From Paratissierella sp033809995 (GTDB lineage Bacteria > Bacillota > Clostridia > Tissierellales > Tissierellaceae), in assembly GCA_033809995.1 (NCBI GenBank), contig JAPXKQ010000010.1, positions 1 to 54,651 of the forward strand: a DNA stretch of 54,651 nt. Direction: 5' to 3'. Both the position numbers and the translations under genes were made by a program. Of this stretch, positions 42,263 to 50,376 are shown piece after piece. The notes beneath the pieces were generated by a model. It did no database searches and was not told the origin of the DNA. It saw only the letters and a list, made by a program, of their open reading frames with translations. How positions within the stretch are numbered: position 1 is the first letter of the stretch; the number at the start of each line of letters is the position of its first letter.

Positions 42263-44308
42263 GTTTTCCTCATTGTCCCTAAATAGTTCCATTATCCTAT
42301 TTCTTAATCCTCTATGTTCGGGTTTAACAAGATTTGGATCATATTCAATTATTTCAATTGCATCCTTTTGAGCTACTTTCAGTATATTAATATCTGAAAA
42401 CAGATTTGCCACTTTCAATTCTGGTAGACCATGTTGTCTAGTTCCAAAGAATTCACCTGGTCCTCGTAATTCTAAATCCTTTTCTGAAATTTTAAATCCA
42501 TCAGTAGAATCTTGCATGATTCTCATTCTCTCTCTAGATATAGGATTTGAACTTTCATTGATAAGTATACAGTAAGATTGGTGCTCTCCTCTGCCTACTC
42601 TTCCCCTTAATTGGTGTAATTGTGCAAGCCCAAACCTTTCAGCATTAAAAATTACCATAATATTCGCATTTGGAACATTTACTCCCACCTCTATAACAGT
42701 AGTTGAAACCAATATATTGAGCCTATTATCTTTAAAATCTTCCATTATTTCATCTTTTTCTTTTGAAGACATTTTTCCATGTAAAAGCCCTACTTTAAAA
42801 TTGAAAAATACATCTTCTTTTAATTCCTTATATAGCTCTTCTGCGGCATTTATTGTTAATGTTTCAGATTCTTCAATTAGAGGACATACTATATAAGCTT
42901 GTCTGCCCTCTTGGAGTTGTTTTTCTACAAATTTATATATTCTATCTTTCATATGTATTCCTACAGCATAGGTTTCAATTTCTTTTCTTCCAGGGGGTAG
43001 TTCATCAATTATAGATATATCCAAATCACCATATAATATCAAAGCAAGGGTTCTTGGAATAGGTGTTGCTGTCATTACTATTATATCTGGGTTTGTGCCC
43101 TTTTCACTTAAACTAGCTCTTTGCTTAACGCCAAATCTATGCTGCTCGTCAGTAATTACTAATCCTAACCTTTGAAACTCAACATTTTCTTGTATTAAAG
43201 CATGAGTGCCAACCAATATATCAATTTTACCAGTTTTAAGATCTTGAAGTATTTCATCTTTTCTTTTCTTAGACAGGCTGCCTACTAGAAGCTCACAATT
43301 GATGCCATAGGCTGATAAAAACTTGGATATTGACTCATAGTGTTGAGAAGCTAGTATCTCTGTTGGTGCCATCATAGCAGCTTGGTATCCTGAAAGAACC
43401 GCTTTATACATTGCAATAATACCTACAATGGTCTTACCAGAGCCTACATCCCCTTGCACAAGCCTATTCATCTGTTTGTCACTTTCCATATCCGCAACAA
43501 TCTCGTTTATAACTCTAATTTGGGCATTAGTAAGCCTAAATGGTAAGTCATTCAAATACTCAAATACCTCATCCTTTGGTGGAAATTTGATTCCATATAT
43601 GTTGTTGTATGTTTTATTTTTAATCATTAATAAACCCAATTGTAAAGTTAATAACTCTTCATATGCAAGTCTCTTTCTTGCTATGGATATTTTGCTTTTA
43701 TTCTCAGGAAAGTGCATAGTTGATAATGCATCTTGTATTCCCATAAGATTATATTTTTCTAACAAGTATATTGGTAGACTTTCTTCAACATATATTAAGT
43801 TTTCTTTTAAAACATTATGTATAATCTTTAATAATTCATTGTTTGTTAAACCACTGGTTAGATTATATATGGGAATAATCTTACCAGTTTTTTTGCTTTC
43901 TCCCTCTTTTTCATATATTGGACTTGTAATTTGAGTTTCTATATGGTTTTTACTTACTTTTCCATTTACTATATATTTTTCTCCGATTTTAAATTTATCC
44001 TTAAGAAAATCCTGATTGAAAAAAGTCAAAGTGCCATATCCGCTACTATCTCTTACTGGTATTTTTAAAATCGATAAATTCCTTCTTATTCTTCTTAGAC
44101 TTGGGTTTCCGCATACTTCAACTTCAAGACTTATTTTCTCGCCATTTGCCACATCCCTTAGTAGTTTAAAATTGCTCCTATCATCGTAATCCCTTGGAAT
44201 AAAGTATATTAAATCCTTTATCGTATTGATATTTAATTTTCTAAGCCTATATGCTCTCTTTGGCCCTACCCCTTTAACATATTGTACATTTAAATTTAAA
44301 TTATCCAT
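42251..44308 (-). CDS. recG: ATP-dependent DNA helicase RecG
   Basis: RecG reverses stalled replication forks and migrates Holliday junctions. The protein (685 residues from the ATG at 44308, after GGAGGT) has an N-terminal wedge/OB domain (about 60-160), helicase motif I GDVGSGKTIVGIIA, II ITDEQHRFGVKQR, III TATPIPRTLAL, VI QLRGRVGRG and the C-terminal TRG motif region. The final NSEL and stop fall in a heptamer repeat. It lies between fakA and rsmD; a strong terminator separates it from fakA. Confidence 0.97.
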   Translation of the reverse strand: MDNLNLNVQYVKGVGPKRAYRLRKLNINTIKDLIYFIPRDYDDRSNFKLLRDVANGEKISLEVEVCGNPSLRRIRRNLSILKIPVRDSSGYGTLTFFNQDFLKDKFKIGEKYIVNGKVSKNHIETQITSPIYEKEGESKKTGKIIPIYNLTSGLTNNELLKIIHNVLKENLIYVEESLPIYLLEKYNLMGIQDALSTMHFPENKSKISIARKRLAYEELLTLQLGLLMIKNKTYNNIYGIKFPPKDEVFEYLNDLPFRLTNAQIRVINEIVADMESDKQMNRLVQGDVGSGKTIVGIIAMYKAVLSGYQAAMMAPTEILASQHYESISKFLSAYGINCELLVGSLSKKRKDEILQDLKTGKIDILVGTHALIQENVEFQRLGLVITDEQHRFGVKQRASLSEKGTNPDIIVMTATPIPRTLALILYGDLDISIIDELPPGRKEIETYAVGIHMKDRIYKFVEKQLQEGRQAYIVCPLIEESETLTINAAEELYKELKEDVFFNFKVGLLHGKMSSKEKDEIMEDFKDNRLNILVSTTVIEVGVNVPNANIMVIFNAERFGLAQLHQLRGRVGRGEHQSYCILINESSNPISRERMRIMQDSTDGFKISEKDLELRGPGEFFGTRQHGLPELKVANLFSDINILKVAQKDAIEIIEYDPNLVKPEHRGLRNRIMELFRDNEENSEL

Positions 44309-44329
44309 AGTTACCTCCACTATTCAAAT

Positions 44330-44354
44330 AAAACCCTACCAAGGGTAGGGTTTT
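44330..44354 (-). terminator. Terminator between fakA and recG
   Basis: Perfect 11-base arms AAAACCCTACC / GGTAGGGTTTT with a 3-base loop, followed by TTTTATTTG-like sequence. It overlaps the fakA stop codon by two bases and is nearly symmetric, so it may work in both directions. Confidence 0.93.
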
Positions 44355-45996
44355 ATTCTATGGAAAATATATAATAATATAATGGCTGCCCACCAAATAC
44401 TACCTCAATATCTATATCTTCATATCTATCTTCTAAAAGTTTAGATAATTCATTTGCCTTATCTTCATCAATATCACTACCATAGAAAATTGTAATTATG
44501 CCTATATCATCATGAATCATTTTTTCAATTAAATTTAAAGATACTTCATTTATATCATTTCCAGTCGATAAAATATCTCCATTTGAAAGACCAATTATAT
44601 CATCTTTGTTTATTTTTGTGTCCTTATATTCAGTGTCTCTTACTGCATATGTTACTTGCCCTGTAAGTACATTTTCCATAGCCTCAGACATATTTTCCAT
44701 ATTATCTTCTATAGAAACTTCCTCATTAAAGGAAAGTAATGCCGCTATACCTTGTGGGATAGTCTTAGTAGGCAATACAAATATGTTTCTAGAGCTTATT
44801 GCTTTTGTTTGCTCAGCAGCTAGAACTATATTTCCGTTGTTTGGTAATATGATTACATTTTCTCCAGTTGTCTTTTCCAATGCCTTTAATATATCCTCAG
44901 TACTTGGATTCATGGTTTGACCCCCAGGTACTATTGCATCAACATTTAATCCTTTAAATACCTCATCTATTCCTTCACCAATTGACACTGCTACAAATGA
45001 ATATTTCTTATCAATCTTTGTTTTTTTAGGATCCTTCTCTAAATTTGCAAGTTCATCTTTCAAGAGAATTTCGTTGTGTTGAATTCTCATATTGTCAATT
45101 TTTATATCCTTTAGCTCCCCTAAAGTAAGTGCTTTTTCTAAAACAACTCCTGGATTGTTAGTATGGATATGAACCTTGATAATTCCATCTCCTCCAACCA
45201 CCAACAATGAGTCACCTTGAATAGAAAGTTCGTTTCTAAACTTTTCAATATCGTCATAATTTGTATTTATCATAAATTCAGTACAATAACCAAATTTAAT
45301 ATCATCAGTGTCAATATGATCTCTATCCTGATGTACAATTTCTTTTTTAGTTACTACGACTTCTTCAACATATTCTTCTACACCAGTGATTGCATTGTAT
45401 GCACCTATCAAAAGATACATTAAACCTTTACCACCAGCATCTACTACACCTGCTTGTTTTAGAACAGGAAGCATTTCAGGAGTTCTCTCCAATGTATTGT
45501 TCCCATGTTCAATTACCCTTTCCATAAAATTGACTAAATCCTTTTCTTCTTTAGAAATGGACATAGCAAATTCTCCACACTCTCTAGCAACAGTCAATAT
45601 GGTCCCTTCTGTAGGTTTCATAACAGCTTTATAAGCTGTATCAGATGCTTGTTTTAGAGCATTTGCCAAAGTCTTTATATCAATGTTATCACTGGACTTT
45701 AAACCATTGGCAAACCCTCTAAAAAGCTGTGATAAAATAACTCCAGAGTTACCACGAGCACCCATTAAAGAGCCTTGGCTAGTAGCCAAAGCTATTTTAT
45801 AGGTATCATTATCCTCAATGCTTAGCCCTTGTTTTATAGCTGATTTAACTGTTAATAACATATTTGTACCTGTATCTCCATCAGGAACAGGAAAAACATT
45901 TAAGGAGTTTACCTCCTCTTTATTTTGCTCAAGGAGTTTAGCTGCGCCACTTAGGGCTTTTTTTAGCAATACCCCATCTATAAATTCTATTTTCAA
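44353..45996 (-). CDS. fakA: Fatty acid kinase FakA (DAK2 domain; YloV family)
   Basis: FakA phosphorylates fatty acids bound to FakB, feeding acyl-phosphate to PlsY. The 547-residue protein has the DAK2 ATP-binding domain at the N-terminus (LNVFPVPDGDTGTNMLLTV, RGNSGVILSQLFRG, AGVVDAGGKGLMYLLIG) and C-terminal domains that bind FakB, with GGQTMNPSTEDIL. No fakB is in the window. It follows the Asp23 gene by 19 bases, the conserved yloU-yloV pair, and ends in a terminator. Confidence 0.93.
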   Translation of the reverse strand: MKIEFIDGVLLKKALSGAAKLLEQNKEEVNSLNVFPVPDGDTGTNMLLTVKSAIKQGLSIEDNDTYKIALATSQGSLMGARGNSGVILSQLFRGFANGLKSSDNIDIKTLANALKQASDTAYKAVMKPTEGTILTVARECGEFAMSISKEEKDLVNFMERVIEHGNNTLERTPEMLPVLKQAGVVDAGGKGLMYLLIGAYNAITGVEEYVEEVVVTKKEIVHQDRDHIDTDDIKFGYCTEFMINTNYDDIEKFRNELSIQGDSLLVVGGDGIIKVHIHTNNPGVVLEKALTLGELKDIKIDNMRIQHNEILLKDELANLEKDPKKTKIDKKYSFVAVSIGEGIDEVFKGLNVDAIVPGGQTMNPSTEDILKALEKTTGENVIILPNNGNIVLAAEQTKAISSRNIFVLPTKTIPQGIAALLSFNEEVSIEDNMENMSEAMENVLTGQVTYAVRDTEYKDTKINKDDIIGLSNGDILSTGNDINEVSLNLIEKMIHDDIGIITIFYGSDIDEDKANELSKLLEDRYEDIDIEVVFGGQPLYYYIFSIE

Positions 45997-46015
45997 GTTA
46001 AGTGACCTCCCTAAA

Positions 46016-46372
46016 TTACTTTTCGACTCTTATTCCTTGTACATGTACATTTATTTTTTCTACTTTCAATCCTGTTTGTTTTTCTACACTAAATTTCACC
46101 CTGTCAATGATATTTTCTGCAACAACAGATATCTTTACTCCGTATTCTAAAATTACATGTAAGTCTATTATAATAGCATCTTCTTTAGTATAAACCTTAA
46201 TGCCCTTTGCCAGATTATCCATTTTTAATAATTCAAACAATCCATCAGTTGCATTCTTTGAAGCCATTCCTACGATTCCATAACTCTCCATTGCAGAAAT
46301 TCCAGCAATAGTAGCAATTACATTGTCATCAATATTTATATTACCCAAATCAGTATGAGTTTTGGCTGGCAT
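46016..46372 (-). CDS. Asp23/Gls24 family protein (YloU)
   Basis: Asp23-type proteins are small envelope-stress proteins; in Staphylococcus Asp23 lies under the membrane. The ATG at 46372 follows AGGAGG and gives 118 residues starting MPAKTHTDLGNINIDDNVI, with the family features GIVGMASKNATDGLFELLK and the closing VHVQGIRVE. The upstream part of the frame is leader. It is cotranscribed with fakA and has its own promoter. Confidence 0.92.
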   Translation of the reverse strand: MPAKTHTDLGNINIDDNVIATIAGISAMESYGIVGMASKNATDGLFELLKMDNLAKGIKVYTKEDAIIIDLHVILEYGVKISVVAENIIDRVKFSVEKQTGLKVEKINVHVQGIRVEK

Positions 46373-46410
46373 AAATTTCGCCTCCTTCATTAAATATACC
46401 ATTATTTTAT

Positions 46411-46439
46411 ATTTTACATTATTAGTATAAATAGTTCAA
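46411..46439 (-). promoter_or_regulatory. Promoter of the Asp23-fakA unit
   Basis: TTGAAC (46434-46439), 17-base spacer, TAAAAT (46411-46416) on the minus strand, starting the transcript about 32 bases before the ATG. Confidence 0.65.
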
Positions 46440-46587
46440 CTAATTACTATCCCCAAATATAGCAAAAATAAGGATAACATATAAATACTCTTTAATATTA
46501 AAATTAATACTATTTTACCATAAATTGATAAATAATCCCATCATTAATTATATGATTTTAGCATCGATGATTAAAATTTTATTTATA

Positions 46588-46617
46588 TTGATTTTTTATA
46601 TGGTCATGTGTTACAAT
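46588..46617 (+). promoter_or_regulatory. Promoter of rpmB
   Basis: TTGATT (46588-46593), 18-base spacer, TACAAT (46612-46617) preceded by TGT, an extended -10. The remaining divergent gap (46440-46587) is A/T-rich and shows nothing else. Confidence 0.65.
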
Positions 46618-46685
46618 ATAATGTGTTCTTAATCTAAGAAGAAAAAAAGTAACATTATGAGGATTGGACTAAGGAGGTGTTGGTA

Positions 46686-46877
46686 GTGGCAAAGGTATGT
46701 GAAGTATGTGGAAAAGGAAAAGTATTTGGAAATAAAGTTACTTTCTCAAATAAGAAAAGTTCAAGAAGTTGGTCACCTAATATCAGAACAGTAAGAGCTG
46801 TTGTTAATGGGTCTGTTAAAAAAGTAAATGTTTGTACAAGATGTTTAAGATCTGGTTATGTTGAGAGAGCTTTATAA
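46686..46877 (+). CDS. rpmB: 50S ribosomal protein L28
   Basis: The GTG at 46686, 8 bases after AAGGAGG, gives 63 residues beginning MAKVCEVCGKGKVFGNKVTF, with two CxxC pairs (CEVC and CTRC) for zinc. Its placement on the strand opposite to its neighbours, between the Asp23 gene and thiN, is the same as in Bacillus subtilis. It has its own promoter and terminator, so it is a single-gene unit. Confidence 0.97.
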   Translation: MAKVCEVCGKGKVFGNKVTFSNKKSSRSWSPNIRTVRAVVNGSVKKVNVCTRCLRSGYVERAL

Positions 46878-46898
46878 TTTGATAATTGTGACATAAAA

Positions 46899-46936
46899 AA
46901 GGCTTCCATTAAAATATATGGAGAGCCTTATTTTAT
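46899..46936 (+). terminator. Terminator of rpmB
   Basis: Arms AAGGCTTCCAT / ATGGAGAGCCTT (one bulge) and then TTATTTTATTTTTAT. It overlaps the 3' end of the convergent small membrane gene. Confidence 0.85.
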
Positions 46937-47098
46937 TTTTATAAGTAAATACCCTAGACCAAGATTAATCAGAGCAATTATAAACAAAAAAATTCTAAGC
47001 CTTAAACTATATATAAATATAATTACACCCATAATTAGAAATAGAGCCCCAATTATTTTTATTATTTTATCAAGATTTCGATAGATATAAAATTTCAT
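46928..47098 (-). CDS. Small membrane protein at the spoVM position
   Basis: With the ATG at 47098, 4 bases after a GGGGGAAT site, the product is 56 residues: MKFYIYRNLDKIIKIIGALF, followed by two membrane helices and LLIKIK. The upstream part of the open frame (VNCELYF) comes from the heptamer repeat and is not coding. The gene sits between thiN and the opposed rpmB, exactly where spoVM lies in Bacillus, and shares the MKFY start, but it is twice as long and lacks SpoVM's KFLGG amphipathic pattern. Function unknown. Confidence 0.55.
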   Translation of the reverse strand: MKFYIYRNLDKIIKIIGALFLIMGVIIFIYSLRLRIFLFIIALINLGLGYLLIKIK

Positions 47099-47115
47099 AA
47101 ATATTCCCCCAAAAT

Positions 47116-47384
47116 ACAATTCACAATTCACAATGCACAATTCACAATTGAAAAGATAATTAAAAGTTAAGAATTAAGAATTAAGAACTAAGAGTTAAGA
47201 ATTATGAATAAAAAGAGGAGATCCTTCGAAGGCAGCGATTATACTGTCCGTCTCAGGATGACACCAGCAGTGATTATACTGATTTTGCCGACAAAGGTTC
47301 TACCCTACCGATAGTTATTAGCTACTAGCTTTTTCACTATTCACTTCTTTTCGCTGTTCACTGTTAGTTGTTAACTGTTCACTG
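47116..47384. repeat. Composite intergenic repeat, copy R4
   Basis: Heptamer block (CAATTCACAATTCACAATGC, 47117-47150), a stretch of TTAAGAATTAAGAA-type words (47165-47205), a reversed hairpin half (GAGGAGATCCTTCGAAGG to TCAGGATGACACC, 47215-47265), then TTCACTATTCACTTC-type words to 47384. It fills the 340-base gap between the small membrane gene and thiN; I see nothing else in that gap. Confidence 0.85.
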
Positions 47385-47440
47385 ATATTTCTTTCCTTGT
47401 TACTATTCTATTCAGTGTTGGGGTTTTTGTTACAAAAAAT

Positions 47441-48076
47441 TTAATCCCTTGAAGTAATAATTAAACATTCACCCTTTATTATTTTTATATTACCATAATC
47501 ACTGATAATTTGATTGCTTACTCCGAGGGTTGAGCCAAATTCGATAAGATGATTGTTTAATGGATATAAAAAACCTTCTAGGGTAACAATGGCTCCATCG
47601 TTACTAGTTGGAATAATGGATGTATAATATCCTTCTTTCTTTTTTAATACTAAGTCACTATCAATATAATATATAGTATTGTTTCCATCTACTAACTTTC
47701 CTTTTATACCTTTATCATTCAATTTCTTAAGCATTAGTATATTTGATAAGGTATGATCCATTCTACTTCCAGTTACACCAATAAGAGTGATTTCACCAAA
47801 TCCTTGATCCATCAAATAGTCAACTGCTAACTCCGTATCCGTCTCATCCTTCATCACAGGATATTTAATTACTTCTATATTGTTATTTTCAATATAATAT
47901 AATCCATCTTCATTTACTGAATCTAAATCTCCAATAAGCAAATGGGGTATAGCATTGACTTTCATAAGATGCCTAATACCCCCATCTGCACAAAGGATAA
48001 AGTCATGGGACTTTATCAAATCCTCTAATAATTTGTAATCACTAATACTCCCACTAGATATAATTAGCCCTTTCAA
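47441..48076 (-). CDS. thiN: Thiamine pyrophosphokinase ThiN
   Basis: ThiN converts thiamine to thiamine pyrophosphate with ATP. The 211-residue protein has the family motifs LCADGGIRHLMK, LIGDLDSV and DETDTELAVDYLMDQG, and the C-terminal thiamine-binding beta domain (TIYYIDSDLVL to SDYGNIKIIKGECLI). It follows thiT by 14 bases, so uptake and activation of thiamine are under one TPP riboswitch. In Bacillus thiN follows rpe directly; here thiT and the riboswitch are inserted. Confidence 0.94.
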   Translation of the reverse strand: MKGLIISSGSISDYKLLEDLIKSHDFILCADGGIRHLMKVNAIPHLLIGDLDSVNEDGLYYIENNNIEVIKYPVMKDETDTELAVDYLMDQGFGEITLIGVTGSRMDHTLSNILMLKKLNDKGIKGKLVDGNNTIYYIDSDLVLKKKEGYYTSIIPTSNDGAIVTLEGFLYPLNNHLIEFGSTLGVSNQIISDYGNIKIIKGECLIITSRD

Positions 48077-48090
48077 TTTTCATCTTCCTT

Positions 48091-48630
48091 TTATCTTTTA
48101 ATCACCCTTTTTAAAGGTTTCCAAATTAATACTAATACTGTTATGGATATAATAAGTTCAGGAATTAGATATGTTGCATTATACTCTATTGAGTAAATCC
48201 ATGGATTTTTATCTCCTGCATATTCTGCGAAAAATACTACTCCAGATAGTACATGAGATAACATCCTTCCACCTATTCCAAGTGTAATACCCAAAATCAA
48301 TAATAAATATTCCTTTAAGGTACTATCTTTAACACTATGTCCAATACCTGCTAGACCTAAAAGTCCAAAGGCAAGTGGATAATCTAATATCAATTGTATT
48401 GGATGATAAAAATATGGCTTTAAAATAAAATCTAAAATTCCATAACTTGCACCAACTACAAATCCAGGACCTACTCCCCACTTAATTGCAAATAATAGTA
48501 AAGGTATCATACTCCCTGCTGTTACACTACCCCCACTGGGTGCTGAATAAATCTTTATTTGATTTAATATCACAGCTAAGGCTATCATAATTCCGCCCTC
48601 AACAAGCATTTGTATATTCCATTTCTTCAA
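48091..48630 (-). CDS. thiT: Thiamine ECF transporter substrate-binding subunit ThiT
   Basis: ThiT (YuaJ) is the thiamine-specific S-component of an energy-coupling factor transporter. The TTG at 48630 follows GGAGGGG and gives 179 residues with six membrane helices; motifs are VEGGIMIALAVILNQIKI, GGSVTAGSMIPLLLFAIKWG and GASYGILDFILKPYFYHPIQ. Energising EcfA/EcfT subunits must be elsewhere. A TPP riboswitch and terminator lie directly upstream. Confidence 0.93.
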   Translation of the reverse strand: MKKWNIQMLVEGGIMIALAVILNQIKIYSAPSGGSVTAGSMIPLLLFAIKWGVGPGFVVGASYGILDFILKPYFYHPIQLILDYPLAFGLLGLAGIGHSVKDSTLKEYLLLILGITLGIGGRMLSHVLSGVVFFAEYAGDKNPWIYSIEYNATYLIPELIISITVLVLIWKPLKRVIKR

Positions 48631-48646
48631 AAAATCCCCTCCTAAA

Positions 48647-48678
48647 GAAAAAAACCCATTACCTGAAAGGTAATGGGT
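48647..48678 (-). terminator. TPP-riboswitch terminator before thiT
   Basis: Perfect 10-base arms ACCCATTACC / GGTAATGGGT with loop TTTCA and then seven T bases, just before the thiT ribosome site. Confidence 0.95.
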
Positions 48679-48695
48679 ATTATAAACTGCGCTAA

Positions 48696-48782
48696 TACAC
48701 ACTTCCCTCCGCTAGAATTACCTAGTTCAGGTTATAAGGGTCTGGAAAAAATCCACTCTCAGCTTTCGCCCCCCTAGTGCAA
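48696..48782 (-). ncRNA. TPP riboswitch (THI element)
   Basis: The minus strand has the conserved parts: CACTAGGGGGGC, then GCTGAGAGTGG, CCAGACCCTTATAACCTGA, and GGTAATTCTAGCGGAGGGAAGTG. These make the pyrimidine-binding CUGAGA bulge and the pyrophosphate helix. With the terminator that follows it should repress thiT-thiN at high TPP. Confidence 0.96.
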
Positions 48783-48805
48783 TTACAAATTATTAAGTTA
48801 CTTTC

Positions 48806-48834
48806 ATATTATCATATGAGAAATGATTATTCAA
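48806..48834 (-). promoter_or_regulatory. Promoter of thiT-thiN
   Basis: TTGAAT (48829-48834), 17-base spacer, TAATAT (48806-48811) on the minus strand. The -35 box overlaps the last codons of rpe. Confidence 0.65.
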
Positions 48835-49480
48835 GGATTTCTTTAAATTTCTTAGTTCGAGCTACGATATCCTCTGCCCCAAATACAGCAGAGCCTGCTA
48901 CGAGTAAATCTACTCCTAGTTCCTTTAGATGTTTCGCATTATCTAAATTAACCCCACCATCTATTTCTAATATAATATCTAAATTATTATCATCAATCTT
49001 CTTACGAAAGGTTCTAATTTTATCTTCCGTTGCCTTAATAAAGGATTGACCTCCAAATCCAGGATTTATAGTCATTATAAGAACTAAGTCTAAATCCTTT
49101 AGAACATAATCCAATACATTTAAAGGTGTTGAAGGATTTAAAGCTACTCCAGCCTTAATTCCCATGGATTTAATAGCTTGTATAGTTCTATGCAAATGAG
49201 TAGTTGCCTCTGCATGTACGGTCAATATATCAGCCCCTGCATCCACAAAATCCTTTATATATCTTTCTGGTCTATCTATCATCAAATGAACATCAAAGGT
49301 TAGATTTGAAACCTTTCTTAATGCCTTAATAACTGGCAACCCAAAAGTTATGTTTGGAACAAATATACCATCCATTACATCTAAATGTAAATAATCCGCG
49401 CCACCAATTTCTATTTTTCTAATTTCCTCCTTAAGGTCTGCAAAATCTGCAGATAATAAGGACGGTGCAAGTCTTGCCAT
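48827..49480 (-). CDS. rpe: Ribulose-phosphate 3-epimerase
   Basis: Rpe interconverts ribulose 5-phosphate and xylulose 5-phosphate in the pentose phosphate pathway. The 217-residue TIM barrel has LAPSLLSADFADLKEEI, DYLHLDVMDGIFVPNITFG (catalytic D and metal ligands), HLMIDRPERYI, NPGFGGQSFI and LEIDGGVNLDNA. Length is typical. It is 5 bases downstream of rsgA; the rsgA-rpe order is conserved in Firmicutes. The gene's 3' end carries the -35 box of the thiT promoter. Confidence 0.97.
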   Translation of the reverse strand: MARLAPSLLSADFADLKEEIRKIEIGGADYLHLDVMDGIFVPNITFGLPVIKALRKVSNLTFDVHLMIDRPERYIKDFVDAGADILTVHAEATTHLHRTIQAIKSMGIKAGVALNPSTPLNVLDYVLKDLDLVLIMTINPGFGGQSFIKATEDKIRTFRKKIDDNNLDIILEIDGGVNLDNAKHLKELGVDLLVAGSAVFGAEDIVARTKKFKEILE

Positions 49481-49485
49481 AGATT

Positions 49486-50361
49486 TTAGTACCTCCTAAT
49501 ATTTCTAACTTCTTCTAAAAATTGTATATAATTGTCATATCTATCTTTGCTAATAATCGATTCTTCTACCAATCTTTTTACATTGCAATCAGGTTCTTTA
49601 TCATGCAAACAACTTAAAAACCTACATTCCTTACCGTATTCCTTAATTTCTCTAAAATAATTTCTTACATCAATATCCTCTTCTATAAAATCTAAACTTA
49701 ATGAGCTAAATCCGGGGCTATCTAGTACAAATGTGTTCTCTTCTAGTTCAAATAATTCCACGTGTCTTGTAGTATGCTTCCCTCTCTTGGACTTAGAGCT
49801 TATTTCCCCTGTTTCTAATTTGAAATGGGGATTAATCCTATTTAGTAAAGAGGATTTACCAACCCCTGAAGGACCAGCAAATACAGATATGTGGTCCTTT
49901 AGAGTATTTCTTAATTCTTCTATACCTATATTTTCTTTGGCACTAGCTATAATAACCTTATAGCCGATTTTTTCATATATAGATTTAAGTTCCTCTGTTT
50001 CTTCTAAGGCTAAATCAGTTTTGTTGAAGCAAATGATAATATCAAGGTTTTCATGCTCTCCGATGATTAAAAATCTATCTAAAAGCCATGTGTTTATATT
50101 AGGCTTTTTTACACTCATGATTATAATAGCTTGGGTGATATTTGCAACAGGAGGTCTTACTAACGTTGATTCTCTCTCTAGGATTTCCTCAATATACCCA
50201 GAATTATCCTCCTCGTTGATTCTAATCTTAACTTTATCACCAACTAGAGGTGTTAGATTTTCCTCTCTAAAAATACCCCTAGCTCTACATTCAATTGTCC
50301 CTTCAGAGGTTTTTACATAATAAAAGCCCCCAACACCTTTTATAATGATGCCTTCTACCAT
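49486..50361 (-). CDS. rsgA: Small ribosomal subunit biogenesis GTPase RsgA
   Basis: RsgA checks late 30S assembly. The ATG at 50361 (7 bases after GGGAG) gives 291 residues: an N-terminal OB fold (EGIIIKGVGGFYYVKTSEG), a circularly permuted GTPase with G4 CFNKTDL before G1 GPSGVGKSSLLN and G3 DSPGFSSL, and a C-terminal zinc domain (CRFLSCLHDKEPDCNVKR, C-x(6)-H-x(5)-C type). It follows the PASTA kinase by 15 bases, the conserved prkC-rsgA order. Confidence 0.96.
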   Translation of the reverse strand: MVEGIIIKGVGGFYYVKTSEGTIECRARGIFREENLTPLVGDKVKIRINEEDNSGYIEEILERESTLVRPPVANITQAIIIMSVKKPNINTWLLDRFLIIGEHENLDIIICFNKTDLALEETEELKSIYEKIGYKVIIASAKENIGIEELRNTLKDHISVFAGPSGVGKSSLLNRINPHFKLETGEISSKSKRGKHTTRHVELFELEENTFVLDSPGFSSLSLDFIEEDIDVRNYFREIKEYGKECRFLSCLHDKEPDCNVKRLVEESIISKDRYDNYIQFLEEVRNIRRY

Positions 50362-50376
50362 CAAATTACTCCCTTA

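Noticed and set aside
43428..43934. 168-codon open frame opposite recG
   Set aside because: Antisense shadow of a well-supported RecG; hydrophobic content arises from complementing A/T-rich codons.
46928..47140. Longer version of the small membrane gene starting at 47140
   Set aside because: Its extra N-terminus (VNCELYF) is translated from the heptamer repeat and has no ribosome site; the ATG at 47098 does.
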